DNA of 64,000 bases from positions 238,757 to 302,756 of the forward strand of contig NZ_LNNH01000012.1 in assembly GCF_001542915.1 (NCBI RefSeq). Direction: 5' to 3'. The stretch is from Peribacillus simplex. Lineage in GTDB: Bacteria > Bacillota > Bacilli > Bacillales > DSM-1321. Position numbers and translations under genes: made by a program. Position 1 is the first letter of the stretch; every line of letters starts with the position of its first letter. Positions 18,679 to 27,386 of this stretch are shown here, piece after piece. The notes beneath the pieces were generated by a model. It saw only the letters and a list, made by a program, of their open reading frames with translations, had not been told where the DNA came from and did not search any database.

Positions 18679-20112
18679 ATGAAAAAATGGTACAAAAGAA
18701 AACGATTTTACCTGCTGGTTGGCATTTTGCTTGTCATTACGGCAGTGATCGTCTATAACAGCTACAAGCCCCTTCCCAAGGGCATTTCCTATGAAGGAAA
18801 GGTTCATCATGTCGAGGATGTCGACTTCATCTATGACCTTTCCTACCACGATGAACAAGGGAATCTTAAACATGAGCAACGAATTTTTCAAACCATCAAT
18901 AATGCCATCGAAGAGGCGGATTCTTATATCATAATCGATATGTTTTTGTTTAATGATTTTTATGATGAAAAGGTAAACTTCCCAAAGCTAACCAAGACAC
19001 TGACGGATAAACTGGTTGCCCAAAAGAAAAAGAAACCCGGACTCCAGGTGATATTCATTACCGATGAAGTGAATACTTCCTATAATGCTTACAAGTTGGA
19101 TGCGCTAGAAACCATGAAGCAAAATGGCATCGATGTCGTGGTGACCAATTTAGACCGACTTCGCGACCCGAACCCTCTTTATTCCGGCGTATATCGGACC
19201 TTTTTCCAATGGTTTGGCGAAGAGGGAAAAGGCTGGATCGTGAATCCAATGGCTAAGACAGCACCAAAGGTCACCTTTCGTTCTTACCTTAGGCTGATGA
19301 ATATTAAAGCCAACCACAGAAAAGTGGTCGCGACCGAAAAAACGGCGATCATTTCATCTGCCAACCCCCATGACGCAAGCGGATTCCATTCCAATATCGC
19401 GTTTCAGATGAAGGGGAATATCATCGGTGATTTCATTAAAGCGGAGGAAGCGGCTTCGAATTTCTCCGGCGGTCCAAAGGCATTCCCGGAATTCAACGAG
19501 GCGGCTGAAGATAGAGGACCGATCTCGGTGCAATTGCTCACGGAAGGAAAAATCAATACGCATGTCCTTAAAACGATAAAAGAAACGAGGAAAGGGGACA
19601 AAATCCACCTTGCCATGTTTTACATTGCCGATCGTGAGGTGGTCGAAGCGTTAACGGACGCCGCTAAACGGGGCGTGAAGATTCAGATGATCTTGGACCC
19701 GAATCAAAACGCCTTCGGAAGTGAAAAAATCGGCCTCCCGAATCTCCCGGTTGCCGCCGAATTTGAGAAGCTGGGGGATGAAAATATTTCAATCCGCTGG
19801 TACAAAACCGATAAAGAACAGTTCCATACAAAGCTGATGATGATACAAAAGGAAAAGGAAACGATCGTTCTTGGCGGATCAGCCAATTACACCTCACGTA
19901 ATCTCGATGACTTTAACCTTGAAGCGAATGTTGAAATCCATGCACCAAAAGATGCGGACATTTCTTATGATGTCGCTGACTATTTCCAAAGACTTTGGAC
20001 AAATCGCAACGGAACATACACGGCCGATTATAGTGAATATCAGAAGGACCTTCCCGTTTTCAAATATTTAACCTACCGCATCCAGAAGGTGTTTCGCTTC
20101 ACCACCTATTAA
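18679..20112 (+). CDS. Membrane-anchored phospholipase D / cardiolipin synthase-like protein
   Basis: A 477-aa PLD-superfamily enzyme with one N-terminal membrane anchor (about residues 10-30) and two HKD motifs. The first is HRKVVATEKTAIISSANPHD (about 215-235), the second HTKLMMIQKEKETIVLGGSAN (about 385-405). Cardiolipin synthases usually have two N-terminal helices, so a YwiE-like or other phosphatidyl-transferase or lipid hydrolase role is possible; substrate is unknown. Start ATG 18679 follows GGAGG by 7 nt. It is divergent from ung and precedes the sigma-B gene at 20250. Confidence 0.82.
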   Translation: MKKWYKRKRFYLLVGILLVITAVIVYNSYKPLPKGISYEGKVHHVEDVDFIYDLSYHDEQGNLKHEQRIFQTINNAIEEADSYIIIDMFLFNDFYDEKVNFPKLTKTLTDKLVAQKKKKPGLQVIFITDEVNTSYNAYKLDALETMKQNGIDVVVTNLDRLRDPNPLYSGVYRTFFQWFGEEGKGWIVNPMAKTAPKVTFRSYLRLMNIKANHRKVVATEKTAIISSANPHDASGFHSNIAFQMKGNIIGDFIKAEEAASNFSGGPKAFPEFNEAAEDRGPISVQLLTEGKINTHVLKTIKETRKGDKIHLAMFYIADREVVEALTDAAKRGVKIQMILDPNQNAFGSEKIGLPNLPVAAEFEKLGDENISIRWYKTDKEQFHTKLMMIQKEKETIVLGGSANYTSRNLDDFNLEANVEIHAPKDADISYDVADYFQRLWTNRNGTYTADYSEYQKDLPVFKYLTYRIQKVFRFTTY

Positions 20113-20130
20113 ATTATTTTGTCATAAGAT

Positions 20131-20156
20131 GTTTAGGCACTCGTAAATAAGGTTAT
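20131..20156 (+). promoter_or_regulatory. Sigma-B promoter of the YflT-like gene
   Basis: GTTTAG (20131-20136), a 14-bp spacer and GGTTAT (20151-20156) match the general-stress consensus GTTTAA-N12-15-GGGTAT at nearly all positions. They lie 94 nt upstream of the start codon of a general-stress family protein, which supports the call. Confidence 0.75.
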
Positions 20157-20249
20157 ATACTACTATAGCTAATTAACAATCACGATAAACAAGATTCCAT
20201 TTACCTATATTCCGGAGAATCTTACATTATAATTCAAGGAGGAGTTTAT

Positions 20250-20570
20250 ATGTATCAAGTACATGTAGTAGAAAACGGTTTACAAGCAAAGGAAAAAATC
20301 GACGAGTTAGTCACTTCAGGATATACGAAGGACGATGTTTACTTGTTCGCTCATGACAAAACCCGTTCGAAGCACCTTACCGAGAATACGAATACGGAAG
20401 ATGTAGGAATGAAGGAACAGGGCTTCCTCGATACGGTTGGCAATCTCTTTAAATCACGTGGAGACGAGCTTCGTAACCGCATGAGCAACCTCGGCCTTAG
20501 CGACATGGAAGCAGAACGTTACGAGGAAGTGCTTGACGAAGGAAAAGTCGTCATCGTCGCTTCTAAATAA
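20250..20570 (+). CDS. General stress protein, YflT family
   Basis: A 106-aa soluble protein of the general-stress YflT/heat-induced family. The N-terminal half (VHVVENGLQAKEKIDELVTSGY) is typical of this alpha/beta fold; biochemical function is unknown. AAGGAGG lies 8 nt upstream of ATG 20250. The sigma-B-type promoter at 20131 indicates induction by general stress. It ends at a strong bidirectional terminator. Confidence 0.85.
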   Translation: MYQVHVVENGLQAKEKIDELVTSGYTKDDVYLFAHDKTRSKHLTENTNTEDVGMKEQGFLDTVGNLFKSRGDELRNRMSNLGLSDMEAERYEEVLDEGKVVIVASK

Positions 20571-20605
20571 TTCAACAGACATAAGGTAGCATTTACCCTA
20601 TATAT

Positions 20606-20639
20606 AAAAAACGGGGCCCATCAACGGGCCCCGTTTTTT
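20606..20639. terminator. Bidirectional terminator between stress gene and moeB
   Basis: A perfect GC-rich stem aaaaaacggggccc / gggccccgtttttt with a 6-nt loop separates convergent genes and has T-runs on both strands. Confidence 0.93.
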
Positions 20640-20647
20640 GCTATTCA

Positions 20648-21667
20648 TTATCCTAGTATACTTTGGTAGGCTGCCTTTGCTTGGATCATATCCTTCGTAC
20701 CGTGTATCAGCGCCCTGCCATCCTCAAAAATGACCATCCGCACTCCTTCTTTTTCGCAGGAGAGGAGAAAAGGATTGAATTTCACTGCATAGCCACTTCC
20801 AACCAGACCTTTTGCCAGCTTCTCGAGCTGGAGCTTAACTGGCTTGGGCGGTCTGACCTGCACAGTATCCCTTCCGCAAAGGACCGCTGTTTTCGTTGCG
20901 TTATCTCCGGTTAAAAAAGGATAAGATCTCTGCTCGCCGCAAGAAAGGCAATCTTTCTTTTTCGCTTTTGTTAATTTCACAGATTGGTATTGACTTCGCC
21001 ACAGATCAAAGATAACGAGTGCCGGACGAATCGCTTCCCGATTCCCTGAAAGGATTTTCAAAGCCTCGGCCATTTGGTGGGCCGCCACCATCGTGACCGC
21101 CGGTGATATGATGCCCCCCGTGTCACAGGTCATGCCCTGAATGGGGATCGTTTTAAGCAAACAGTGCAGGCAAGGCGTATTTCCGGGAAGGATCGTCAAG
21201 GCCATGCCGACACTGCCGACGCATGCCCCATAAATCCATGGAATATGAAGCTTTTGTGACAAATCGTTAATGATCATCCGAGTTTCAAAATTATCGGTTG
21301 CGTCCAATATCAAATCAACCCCGCCAAGCTGCTGCTCCAGGTTTTGCGCGGTTGCGTCCATGATGAGGGCATTCACTTCCACTCCATGATCGATCTCGAG
21401 TAAATGACGCTTTGCGGCTTCAGCCTTTGGCAGCCTCTCTTCGACATCCCGTTCCGTATACATTTGCTGGCGCTGTAAATTACTAAGCTCCACATAATCC
21501 CGATCCACGATGGTGATTTTCCCTACTCCCGCACGGGTAAGGGCCTCGGCGTTTGCAGCCCCCAATGCGCCTGCCCCCAGGAGTAAAACATGCTTCTTTT
21601 GGATTTCCAATTGACCCCGCTCACCGATCGGGGCAAATAACGTTTGCCTGGAATATCGTTCTTTCAC
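20648..21667 (-). CDS. moeB: ThiF/MoeB family adenylyltransferase
   Basis: Activates the C-terminus of a sulfur-carrier protein (MoaD or ThiS) by adenylation. The 339-aa protein has the nucleotide-binding GAGALGAANAEALTRAG (about residue 35), NLQRQ arginine segment, DATDNFETR catalytic region and a CxxC zinc site (CLSCGEQ, about 230, pairing with an earlier CLHC near 170). GTG 21667 is chosen (AAGGTGG 5 nt upstream; VKERYSRQ aligns with MoeB starts), although TTG 21685 is possible. Directly downstream of moaD, so MoaD is the likely partner. Confidence 0.88.
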   Translation of the reverse strand: MKERYSRQTLFAPIGERGQLEIQKKHVLLLGAGALGAANAEALTRAGVGKITIVDRDYVELSNLQRQQMYTERDVEERLPKAEAAKRHLLEIDHGVEVNALIMDATAQNLEQQLGGVDLILDATDNFETRMIINDLSQKLHIPWIYGACVGSVGMALTILPGNTPCLHCLLKTIPIQGMTCDTGGIISPAVTMVAAHQMAEALKILSGNREAIRPALVIFDLWRSQYQSVKLTKAKKKDCLSCGEQRSYPFLTGDNATKTAVLCGRDTVQVRPPKPVKLQLEKLAKGLVGSGYAVKFNPFLLSCEKEGVRMVIFEDGRALIHGTKDMIQAKAAYQSILG

Positions 21668-21690
21668 ATCGCCCACCTTATCCAATTCGC

Positions 21691-21924
21691 TCAGCCCCCG
21701 CTTACAGGCGGAATGAAGGCCACTGTATCCCCGTCCGATAAGATCGTGTCATCATCGGCAAATTCTTCATTGACTGCCGTCATTGCGGTTTCAAGGCTCC
21801 CTAATTGATAGTCCGCCTTCAATTTTCTTTTCAGCTCGTCCACACTCCAGCCATTTCCTTCTATAGAAATGGACTCTTTTCCTGATTCATCCCTCAATTG
21901 GGCAAATAAAAGCACGTTAATCAT
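21691..21924 (-). CDS. moaD: Molybdopterin synthase small subunit MoaD
   Basis: A 77-aa ubiquitin-fold sulfur carrier. It begins MINVLLFAQLRDESGKE and ends PPVSGG, with the terminal Gly-Gly that is thiocarboxylated. The ATG at 21924 overlaps the end of moaE by 8 nt and has AAGGAGATGG just upstream. It is the sulfur donor subunit for MoaE and the substrate of MoeB. Confidence 0.94.
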   Translation of the reverse strand: MINVLLFAQLRDESGKESISIEGNGWSVDELKRKLKADYQLGSLETAMTAVNEEFADDDTILSDGDTVAFIPPVSGG

Positions 21925-22381
21925 GGATGTCCATCTCCTTCGGTTTTCCTGATGGATATGGTAAGGTCTCCAACTGGTTCCCGACCCACGTCTCCCCATC
22001 TTCCCAATGTTCCTTCTTCCAAATCGGGACAATTTCCTTGATTCTTTCAATCGCATACCGATTCGCCTCATATGCATCGTTTCGATGCGGCGTACTGACG
22101 GCAATGACGACTGCGATATCCGTAATATCGAGTTTACCTACACGATGGGTGATCGCCGTTTCCGCTTCAGGCCAACGTTCCTTGATCTCCGCACCGATTT
22201 GCTCTAATTTCTTGATCGCCATCGGTTCATAGGCTTCGTAAATTAAGAATAAGGTCTTTTTGCCTTTGGTCATTTCCCGTACCGTCCCAATGAAGGTCGT
22301 GACGGCACCTGCATTTCGTTTTACTACTTTATCAATCACTTCCTGAATGACGATCGGATCCTTTGAAATTTTATAATTCAT
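21917..22381 (-). CDS. moaE: Molybdopterin synthase catalytic subunit MoaE
   Basis: Large subunit that inserts two sulfurs into precursor Z to make molybdopterin. The 154-aa protein shows FIGTVREMTKGK (about residue 30), HRVGKLDI, and the conserved VSTPHRNDAYEANRYAIERIKEIVPIWKKE active-site region split here as R-N-D-A and the K-K-E lysines (about 95-125). The start is placed at ATG 22381 with AGGGTGG 5 nt upstream; 22390 is an in-frame alternative. It overlaps mobA and moaD. Confidence 0.94.
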   Translation of the reverse strand: MNYKISKDPIVIQEVIDKVVKRNAGAVTTFIGTVREMTKGKKTLFLIYEAYEPMAIKKLEQIGAEIKERWPEAETAITHRVGKLDITDIAVVIAVSTPHRNDAYEANRYAIERIKEIVPIWKKEHWEDGETWVGNQLETLPYPSGKPKEMDIHD

Positions 22382-23006
22382 CTCTACCACCCTTTATATC
22401 CCATTCCGTTTGCTTAATATGGACAGCTTCTTGATAGTCCTCCCTCGTATTCATATTGAAGAATACGTGTTGAAAACATTCAGGGTTTTCGTGATATAGC
22501 TTAAAGTCTTTTTCCCTAATGATTTTCACCGAGATCTTCTCCAGAAAACGGCTCATTTTCAATTCCCGGCTCATCAAACACTCCGTCAGTACAGGGAGAC
22601 AGGTTTTGTGATAAACCGCAAAAAGAGGCTGGAGCCGCCCATTTATCTCCGGAATGACCGCATCGAATGAAGGCTCGTAATTGGCCATCAATTCATGAAT
22701 GACAGTGGCACTCACAAAGGGCATATCACAGGCTGCAAGGAAGTGCAGCTGAGTTTGCGAGGCAGTCATACCTGCATGCAAGCCGCCAAGCGGTCCATGA
22801 TCTTTATGTAAATCAGCAATTAACGGAAGTTGCAGAAAACGATAATCGTCGAATGTATTCGTAATGACCAACACGTTATCGGACACCTTTTTCAGTTCGG
22901 ATGCCACTCTTGAAATGTTCACATCGCCAGCTATTGTCAGTAATGCCTTATTCTCGCCCATCCGGCTTGATTTTCCACCAGCTAGAAGCAACATCGTCGA
23001 TTCCAT
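22371..23006 (-). CDS. mobA: Molybdenum cofactor guanylyltransferase MobA
   Basis: Attaches GMP to molybdopterin to form the dinucleotide cofactor. The 211-aa protein has the nucleotidyltransferase signature LLAGGKSSRMGENKAL (residues 5-20) and the acidic metal-binding ACDMPF (about 95). The exact start is unsure among three closely spaced ATGs (23015, 23012, 23006); 23006 gives the best spacing to GGAAGG. It is first in a mobA-moaE-moaD-moeB operon. The early genes moaA/moaC and moeA are not in the window. Confidence 0.9.
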   Translation of the reverse strand: MESTMLLLAGGKSSRMGENKALLTIAGDVNISRVASELKKVSDNVLVITNTFDDYRFLQLPLIADLHKDHGPLGGLHAGMTASQTQLHFLAACDMPFVSATVIHELMANYEPSFDAVIPEINGRLQPLFAVYHKTCLPVLTECLMSRELKMSRFLEKISVKIIREKDFKLYHENPECFQHVFFNMNTREDYQEAVHIKQTEWDIKGGRDEL

Positions 23007-23015
23007 CCGCATCAT

Positions 23016-23362
23016 CCTTCCCTTTTTTCGGTTTAATCGAGCCTACTACGGTAATGCTATACCTACTATGTATCCCAAAAAAGCATCCATTGTATGTAAA
23101 TAGTTTAATGCAACTTCGAGAATAATGACACCATAGATTGATTGGATCACATCTTGGAATCCTGGTTTCCGATAAACGGAATGCGATATGATACACTTAT
23201 GAAAAGTGCCCATCAGAGGCACACACTTTACCTCATTTTCAGGCCCGCAGACGGGGAAACAACTAAGTTTTACATAAAATAAATTTTGGTATATTCTAAA
23301 AATAGGATATTACCTGGTATGATGATAATATCGATATCTAATTCTCCTGAGGAGGTCACATA
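23016..23362. other. Divergent intergenic region mobA / thiD
   Basis: About 350 nt hold the divergent promoters. Promoter-like AT-rich words (TATTCT, TATGAT) occur at 23290-23330 upstream of thiD. I see no gene, no TPP riboswitch and no molybdenum-cofactor riboswitch pattern. Confidence 0.4.
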
Positions 23363-24190
23363 ATGACTATGAAAAAAGCTATGACAGTTGCTGGATCTGA
23401 CTCCAGCGGCGGAGCAGGTCTTCAAGCTGATTTAAAGACATTTCAAGAATTCGGCATTTACGGTATGTCCGCTTTAACGACAATCGTGTCGATGGACCCT
23501 AAGAATGGCTGGTCCCATAATGTATTCCCTACACCAGTAAATGTTTTGGAGGCCCAAATCGAAACGATTCTATCAATCGGAATTGACGCCATGAAAACAG
23601 GTATGCTCGGTTCAGTTGAAATCATCGAACTCGTTGCCCGTAAAATTGACGAGTTGAAATTGGACAAAGTCGTAATCGACCCAGTTATGGTATGCAAAGG
23701 TGAGGATGAAGTATTGCACCCTGAAACAGCCGTGGCTCTGCGTGATCTACTCGTTCCGCGTGCAACGGTAGTGACGCCTAACCTTTTCGAGGCTGCCCAA
23801 TTAGCAGGGACGGCGCCTATCAAAACGATCGATGATATGAAGGCTGCCGCCGAAAAAATACATGCACTTGGTGCAAAATATGTCTTGATCAAGGGTGGAA
23901 ATAAGCTTGATCTTGATAAAGCCATCGACCTTCTCTATGATGGAAAAGAATTTGAAATCCTTGAATCCGAGAAAATCGAAACAACCAATACACATGGTGC
24001 CGGCTGTTCATCATCAGCGGCGATTACAGCGCAGCTGGCTGAAGGAAAAAGCCCGCGAGAGGCCATCCACATCGCGAAAGACTTCATTACAGAAGCGGTT
24101 CGCCATTCCTGGAAGATGAATGACTATGTAGGACCGGTCAACCATGGGGCATACCATAAATATGGAAATGCGCAAACCACACAAAAATAA
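23363..24190 (+). CDS. thiD: ThiD-family pyridoxine/HMP kinase
   Basis: Ribokinase-superfamily kinase of 275 aa that phosphorylates hydroxymethylpyrimidine and/or pyridoxine; the B. subtilis syntenic gene (ywdB) is annotated as such. It has the N-terminal AGSDSSGGAGLQADLKTF, LIKGGNKLD near residue 175 and the PfkB-type anion hole NTHGAGCSSSAAIT with catalytic aspartate replaced by Cys/Ser surroundings (about 210-220). GGAGG precedes the ATG by 7 nt. Whether thiamine or vitamin B6 is its main substrate cannot be told from sequence. Confidence 0.88.
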   Translation: MTMKKAMTVAGSDSSGGAGLQADLKTFQEFGIYGMSALTTIVSMDPKNGWSHNVFPTPVNVLEAQIETILSIGIDAMKTGMLGSVEIIELVARKIDELKLDKVVIDPVMVCKGEDEVLHPETAVALRDLLVPRATVVTPNLFEAAQLAGTAPIKTIDDMKAAAEKIHALGAKYVLIKGGNKLDLDKAIDLLYDGKEFEILESEKIETTNTHGAGCSSSAAITAQLAEGKSPREAIHIAKDFITEAVRHSWKMNDYVGPVNHGAYHKYGNAQTTQK

Positions 24191-24205
24191 ATCATCACGT
24201 TTACG

Positions 24206-24236
24206 GGCCGCTCCAATTCATCGAGCGGCCTTTTTC
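24206..24236 (+). terminator. Terminator of thiD
   Basis: An 8-bp GC-rich stem (ggccgctc / gagcggcc) with a 9-nt loop is followed by TTTTT. Confidence 0.88.
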
Positions 24237-24314
24237 GCTTTTTTTGATTTTATTTAGTAAAATGGGAAGAAGGAAAAGCTTATCTAGCCGCCCAGTTAAG
24301 GAGGAAATTATAGA

Positions 24315-24662
24315 ATGAAACCTATAGACCGCACCGAGGTGCAAAATGCTATTGATTCTTTCGCCGGAAAAGATGTATATCTTCACCTGGAAACGACAAA
24401 TGGTGCCTATGCCACTCATGTAGATGAAGCCTTCTTTTCGGCAGGTGCTTATATTCGTAACGCTCTTATACAATATGAACATGGCAAGATCGTTGGGGAC
24501 GGCCCCTACCGCATCGGCTTAAAGCTCAATATCGGCTGGGTATATGCAGAAGGCGTAAACCACTTCGAAGTGGATGAACAAGGAAGGTTGCTAGTCGCAG
24601 GTCTTGATTTTTCCGGAAAGCTTGCCGTCTCCATGCAGCTCAGTCCCACACCCTTTGAATGA
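24315..24662 (+). CDS. yojF: DUF1806 protein YojF
   Basis: A 115-aa conserved small protein of DUF1806 (B. subtilis YojF), all beta/alpha with no membrane segment. Its role is unknown, but it is nearly always the immediate neighbour of bshB2 (YojG), as here, 77 nt upstream. A bacillithiol-linked role is inferred from context. AGGAGG precedes its ATG. Confidence 0.88.
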   Translation: MKPIDRTEVQNAIDSFAGKDVYLHLETTNGAYATHVDEAFFSAGAYIRNALIQYEHGKIVGDGPYRIGLKLNIGWVYAEGVNHFEVDEQGRLLVAGLDFSGKLAVSMQLSPTPFE

Positions 24663-24739
24663 TCCTGACATACCTTTAATCCCATTCCCATTTACCTTTA
24701 ACCATACTCAATGTAAGTAAACGGAAGGAGAAATATACC

Positions 24740-25405
24740 TTGGAAAAAGAACGTCATGTTTTAGTCATTTTCCCACATCCCGATGATGAAGCCTTCTCGG
24801 TTTCCGGTACGGTTGCCATCCATAGAGAAGCGGGCACACCTGTTACCTATTTATGCTTAACACTAGGAGAAATGGGACGTAATTTAGGCAATCCGCCATT
24901 TGCAACGAGAGAATCGCTCCCCAAAATCCGTAAAAAGGAATTGATCGATGCAGCAAATGCGATCGGCATTGAAGACTTACGCATGCTCGGCTTGCGTGAT
25001 AAGACGATAGAATTCGAGGATGATGAAAAGCTGACGTCCATATTTACCGATGCCATCAATGAATTGAATCCATCATTGATCATCACGTTTTACCCAGGAT
25101 ACAGCGTCCATCCTGACCATGAAGCGACGGCGAGGGCCGTGGTTCGTGCCGTGGAAAGAATCGAGGAAACGAAACGTCCAAAACTTCATTGTGTCGCATT
25201 CTCCAACAACTGCATCCAAGAGTTAGGGCAACCTGACATCATCCATGATATCACTGCGGTCGAAGAGAAAAAAGTTGCTGCCGTTACGGCTCACCGTTCC
25301 CAAACGGAGGCGATGGTACTTGATTGGAAGGAAAAATTCGAAAATCAGGATGCCGATTTCCTAGAGTGGATACGCAAAGAACGATTATGGACCTATAAAT
25401 TTTGA
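24740..25405 (+). CDS. bshB2: Bacillithiol biosynthesis deacetylase BshB2
   Basis: Zinc-dependent LmbE-type N-acetylglucosaminyl-malate deacetylase in bacillithiol synthesis (221 aa, B. subtilis YojG). Metal and catalytic residues are in FPHPDDEAFSVSG (about residues 10-22) and HPDHEATARAV (about 118). The start is TTG 24740 with GGAAGGAG about 9 nt upstream; no ATG in frame fits the family N-terminus. It follows yojF and ends at a hairpin terminator. Confidence 0.93.
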   Translation: MEKERHVLVIFPHPDDEAFSVSGTVAIHREAGTPVTYLCLTLGEMGRNLGNPPFATRESLPKIRKKELIDAANAIGIEDLRMLGLRDKTIEFEDDEKLTSIFTDAINELNPSLIITFYPGYSVHPDHEATARAVVRAVERIEETKRPKLHCVAFSNNCIQELGQPDIIHDITAVEEKKVAAVTAHRSQTEAMVLDWKEKFENQDADFLEWIRKERLWTYKF

Positions 25406-25433
25406 AGAAACCGCCCATTAGGCGGTTTCTTTG
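25406..25433 (+). terminator. Terminator of yojF-bshB2
   Basis: The stem agaaaccgcc / ggcggtttct with loop catta starts at the bshB2 stop and is followed by T-rich sequence. Confidence 0.85.
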
Positions 25434-25443
25434 TTTATGGCAT

Positions 25444-25470
25444 AAAAAAAACGCCTGTTATATACAGGCG
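25444..25470 (-). terminator. Terminator of marR-MFS unit
   Basis: On the minus strand cgcctgtatataacaggcg forms an 8-bp stem followed by a run of eight T. It lies 68 nt beyond the MFS gene. Confidence 0.85.
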
Positions 25471-25537
25471 GAGAAAGGGGGATACTTTGGAAAATCAATC
25501 ATATAACTAGCATGCCCCCATTTTTTCATTTTATACT

Positions 25538-26743
25538 TTAAGCAGACATCCGCTCTTCCGCCTGCAGTTTCTTTCTGCTCGAGGCTTTTTTACCATGTAC
25601 CAAGAAATAAATTCCGATAAGTATGAATGAGAAAATCGACATGCCGATGAATAACCCTTTGAATCCGGTAAATGGGATAAGGAAACCCAATAGGAACGGG
25701 CCAACCCCAATCCCGAAATCATACATGGTGAAAAACGTGGAAGTGGCCAAACCCATCCGATTTGACGGTGCCTCCTTGATGGAAATCGCTTGGCAGCTTG
25801 ATTGGAACGTACCATACCCAACACCGATAAAAGCACCGGCTACCAGAAGCGTGATTCCATGATGGGATTGGCTGAGGATGACCATGCCGACCGCATAAAA
25901 AATCAAGGCCGGATAAATCACCGCATTCTCCCCCTTCACATCAAACATCCGTCCTGTAAACGGTCGCGACGCAAGCAGGAATACGGCAAATACGACGAAG
26001 AAAAAGCTTGCGGCATCCATCAAATTCATTTCCTTTGCAAACGATGTTAAATAAGACAAGATGCTCGAATAAGTAAATCCGGCAAATCCGATGAAAATGG
26101 CAATCGGCAGGGCACTTTTTTCAAAGTAATCACTGATCTTAAACCCTTTTCGTGATGAAACTTTGCCCTTTTCGCCTTCTGGCACATTCATGAACAACGA
26201 AGCGACTAAAGCAAATGCGGCAAACACCGAGGCAGCATAGAAGATGATTGAATAACTAAAATGCTGGGTGATCAGCAAACCGATAAACGGACCGAAAGCC
26301 ATGGCCAAGTTTGTACTCATCGCAAAATACCCTGTCCCCTCCCCACGCCTTTCATTCGGAATGATATCTGCGGCAATCGTTCCGGTTGCAGTCGTCGCAA
26401 GACCAAAAGCGAAACCGTGAATAAGCCGGTCGATCAATAGAAGAAACAAACCATTGACCATGAAATAGCCAATCGAAGCTAACAAAAATAAAATCAAGGA
26501 ACCAAAAAGCATTTTTTTGCGGCCGACCTGGTCAATTTTCTTCCCGGCAACCGGTCTGACCAGCACAGCCCCAAGGACAAAAATACTTGAAGCGAGTCCC
26601 GCCTGGGCTTGAGACGCATGGAATTGATCGATCGTGTAAATCGTCAATGTCACCATCAACACATAAAAAGTTAAAAAGAGAAAAAAGTTCGCTGACGACA
26701 CAATCAGAAAATCTTTCGTCCACAGCTTTGGTTTTTGATTCAT
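25538..26743 (-). CDS. MFS transporter, drug-efflux-like
   Basis: A 401-aa major facilitator with 12 predicted membrane helices and the motif-A loop GKKIDQVGRKKMLFG after helix 2 (about residue 68). It resembles Bacillus YfkF/YwoG-type efflux carriers, but the substrate is unknown. It starts 16 nt after the marR gene and shares its promoter and operator, so export of a MarR-sensed small molecule is likely. It ends at the terminator at 25444-25470. Confidence 0.85.
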   Translation of the reverse strand: MNQKPKLWTKDFLIVSSANFFLFLTFYVLMVTLTIYTIDQFHASQAQAGLASSIFVLGAVLVRPVAGKKIDQVGRKKMLFGSLILFLLASIGYFMVNGLFLLLIDRLIHGFAFGLATTATGTIAADIIPNERRGEGTGYFAMSTNLAMAFGPFIGLLITQHFSYSIIFYAASVFAAFALVASLFMNVPEGEKGKVSSRKGFKISDYFEKSALPIAIFIGFAGFTYSSILSYLTSFAKEMNLMDAASFFFVVFAVFLLASRPFTGRMFDVKGENAVIYPALIFYAVGMVILSQSHHGITLLVAGAFIGVGYGTFQSSCQAISIKEAPSNRMGLATSTFFTMYDFGIGVGPFLLGFLIPFTGFKGLFIGMSIFSFILIGIYFLVHGKKASSRKKLQAEERMSA

Positions 26744-26759
26744 GTAAAATCCTTCTTCC

Positions 26760-27182
26760 TTACAATTGTTTTAATTTTTCCTTCAAGAATTTCAAGGTTT
26801 TTTGCGTTACCTCAAGATCCTCTTCGGCCATACCACTCAATAATTGGTGCTCAAATTCCTCCACCACTTTTTTGGCCTCTTGAAAAGTCCTTTTACCGGA
26901 CTCCGTTAACTGTATTCTCCGTTCCCGCTTATCTTTCCCGGGTATTTGTTCGATTAAATCACGTTCCTCCAAACGGTTCACCGTCCGTGTAACCGTCGGC
27001 TTCTCCACATCGAGATAGTTGCTGATTTCCACAAGCGTCGAACTCCCATATTGATTCAAATAAAAAACAATCAACCACTGAGAATGAAAAAGATCAACCT
27101 TAGCCAATTGTTCGTTCAACTTTTTTGTAAATGACCTCGAGAACTGTAAATTTTGATGAAAAAACCCATCATGGAAGGGCAT
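26760..27182 (-). CDS. MarR family regulator
   Basis: A 140-aa winged-helix repressor. The wing region is clear: DVEKPTVTRTVNRLEERDLIEQIPGKDKRERRIQLT covers recognition helix and wing (split about residues 62-97). Start ATG 27182 is preceded by GGAGG 8 nt upstream; a longer reading frame would run through the operator. It is followed by the MFS gene. A perfect palindrome (27202-27219) over the -10 region suggests autoregulation. Ligand unknown. Confidence 0.9.
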   Translation of the reverse strand: MPFHDGFFHQNLQFSRSFTKKLNEQLAKVDLFHSQWLIVFYLNQYGSSTLVEISNYLDVEKPTVTRTVNRLEERDLIEQIPGKDKRERRIQLTESGKRTFQEAKKVVEEFEHQLLSGMAEEDLEVTQKTLKFLKEKLKQL

Positions 27183-27201
27183 AGGTATTCCTCCTGTAAA
27201 G

Positions 27202-27219
27202 TAGTTACCTAGGTAACTA
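27202..27219. promoter_or_regulatory. Palindromic MarR operator
   Basis: TAGTTACCTAGGTAACTA is a perfect 18-bp palindrome located 19 nt upstream of the marR start codon and overlapping the -10 hexamer, the usual arrangement for an autorepressing MarR protein. Confidence 0.8.
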
Positions 27220-27244
27220 TACAATATTTCTTTATTAAAGTCCA
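27216..27244 (-). promoter_or_regulatory. Promoter of marR-MFS
   Basis: Minus-strand TGGACT (27239-27244), 17-bp spacer and TATAGT (27216-27221). The -10 overlaps the palindromic operator. Confidence 0.65.
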
Positions 27245-27386
27245 GCCTCCAAACGAAGAATCCGAGCCCTGAACACAACTTAACAGCAGGTTCGTGATCA
27301 AATGTTCGTTTAGGCTGATTGCGGATGATTCGGGATGGTTACTCGGCAGACGATAACCATTGTCGGTTCGGGGCGGTTTCAGGGTA

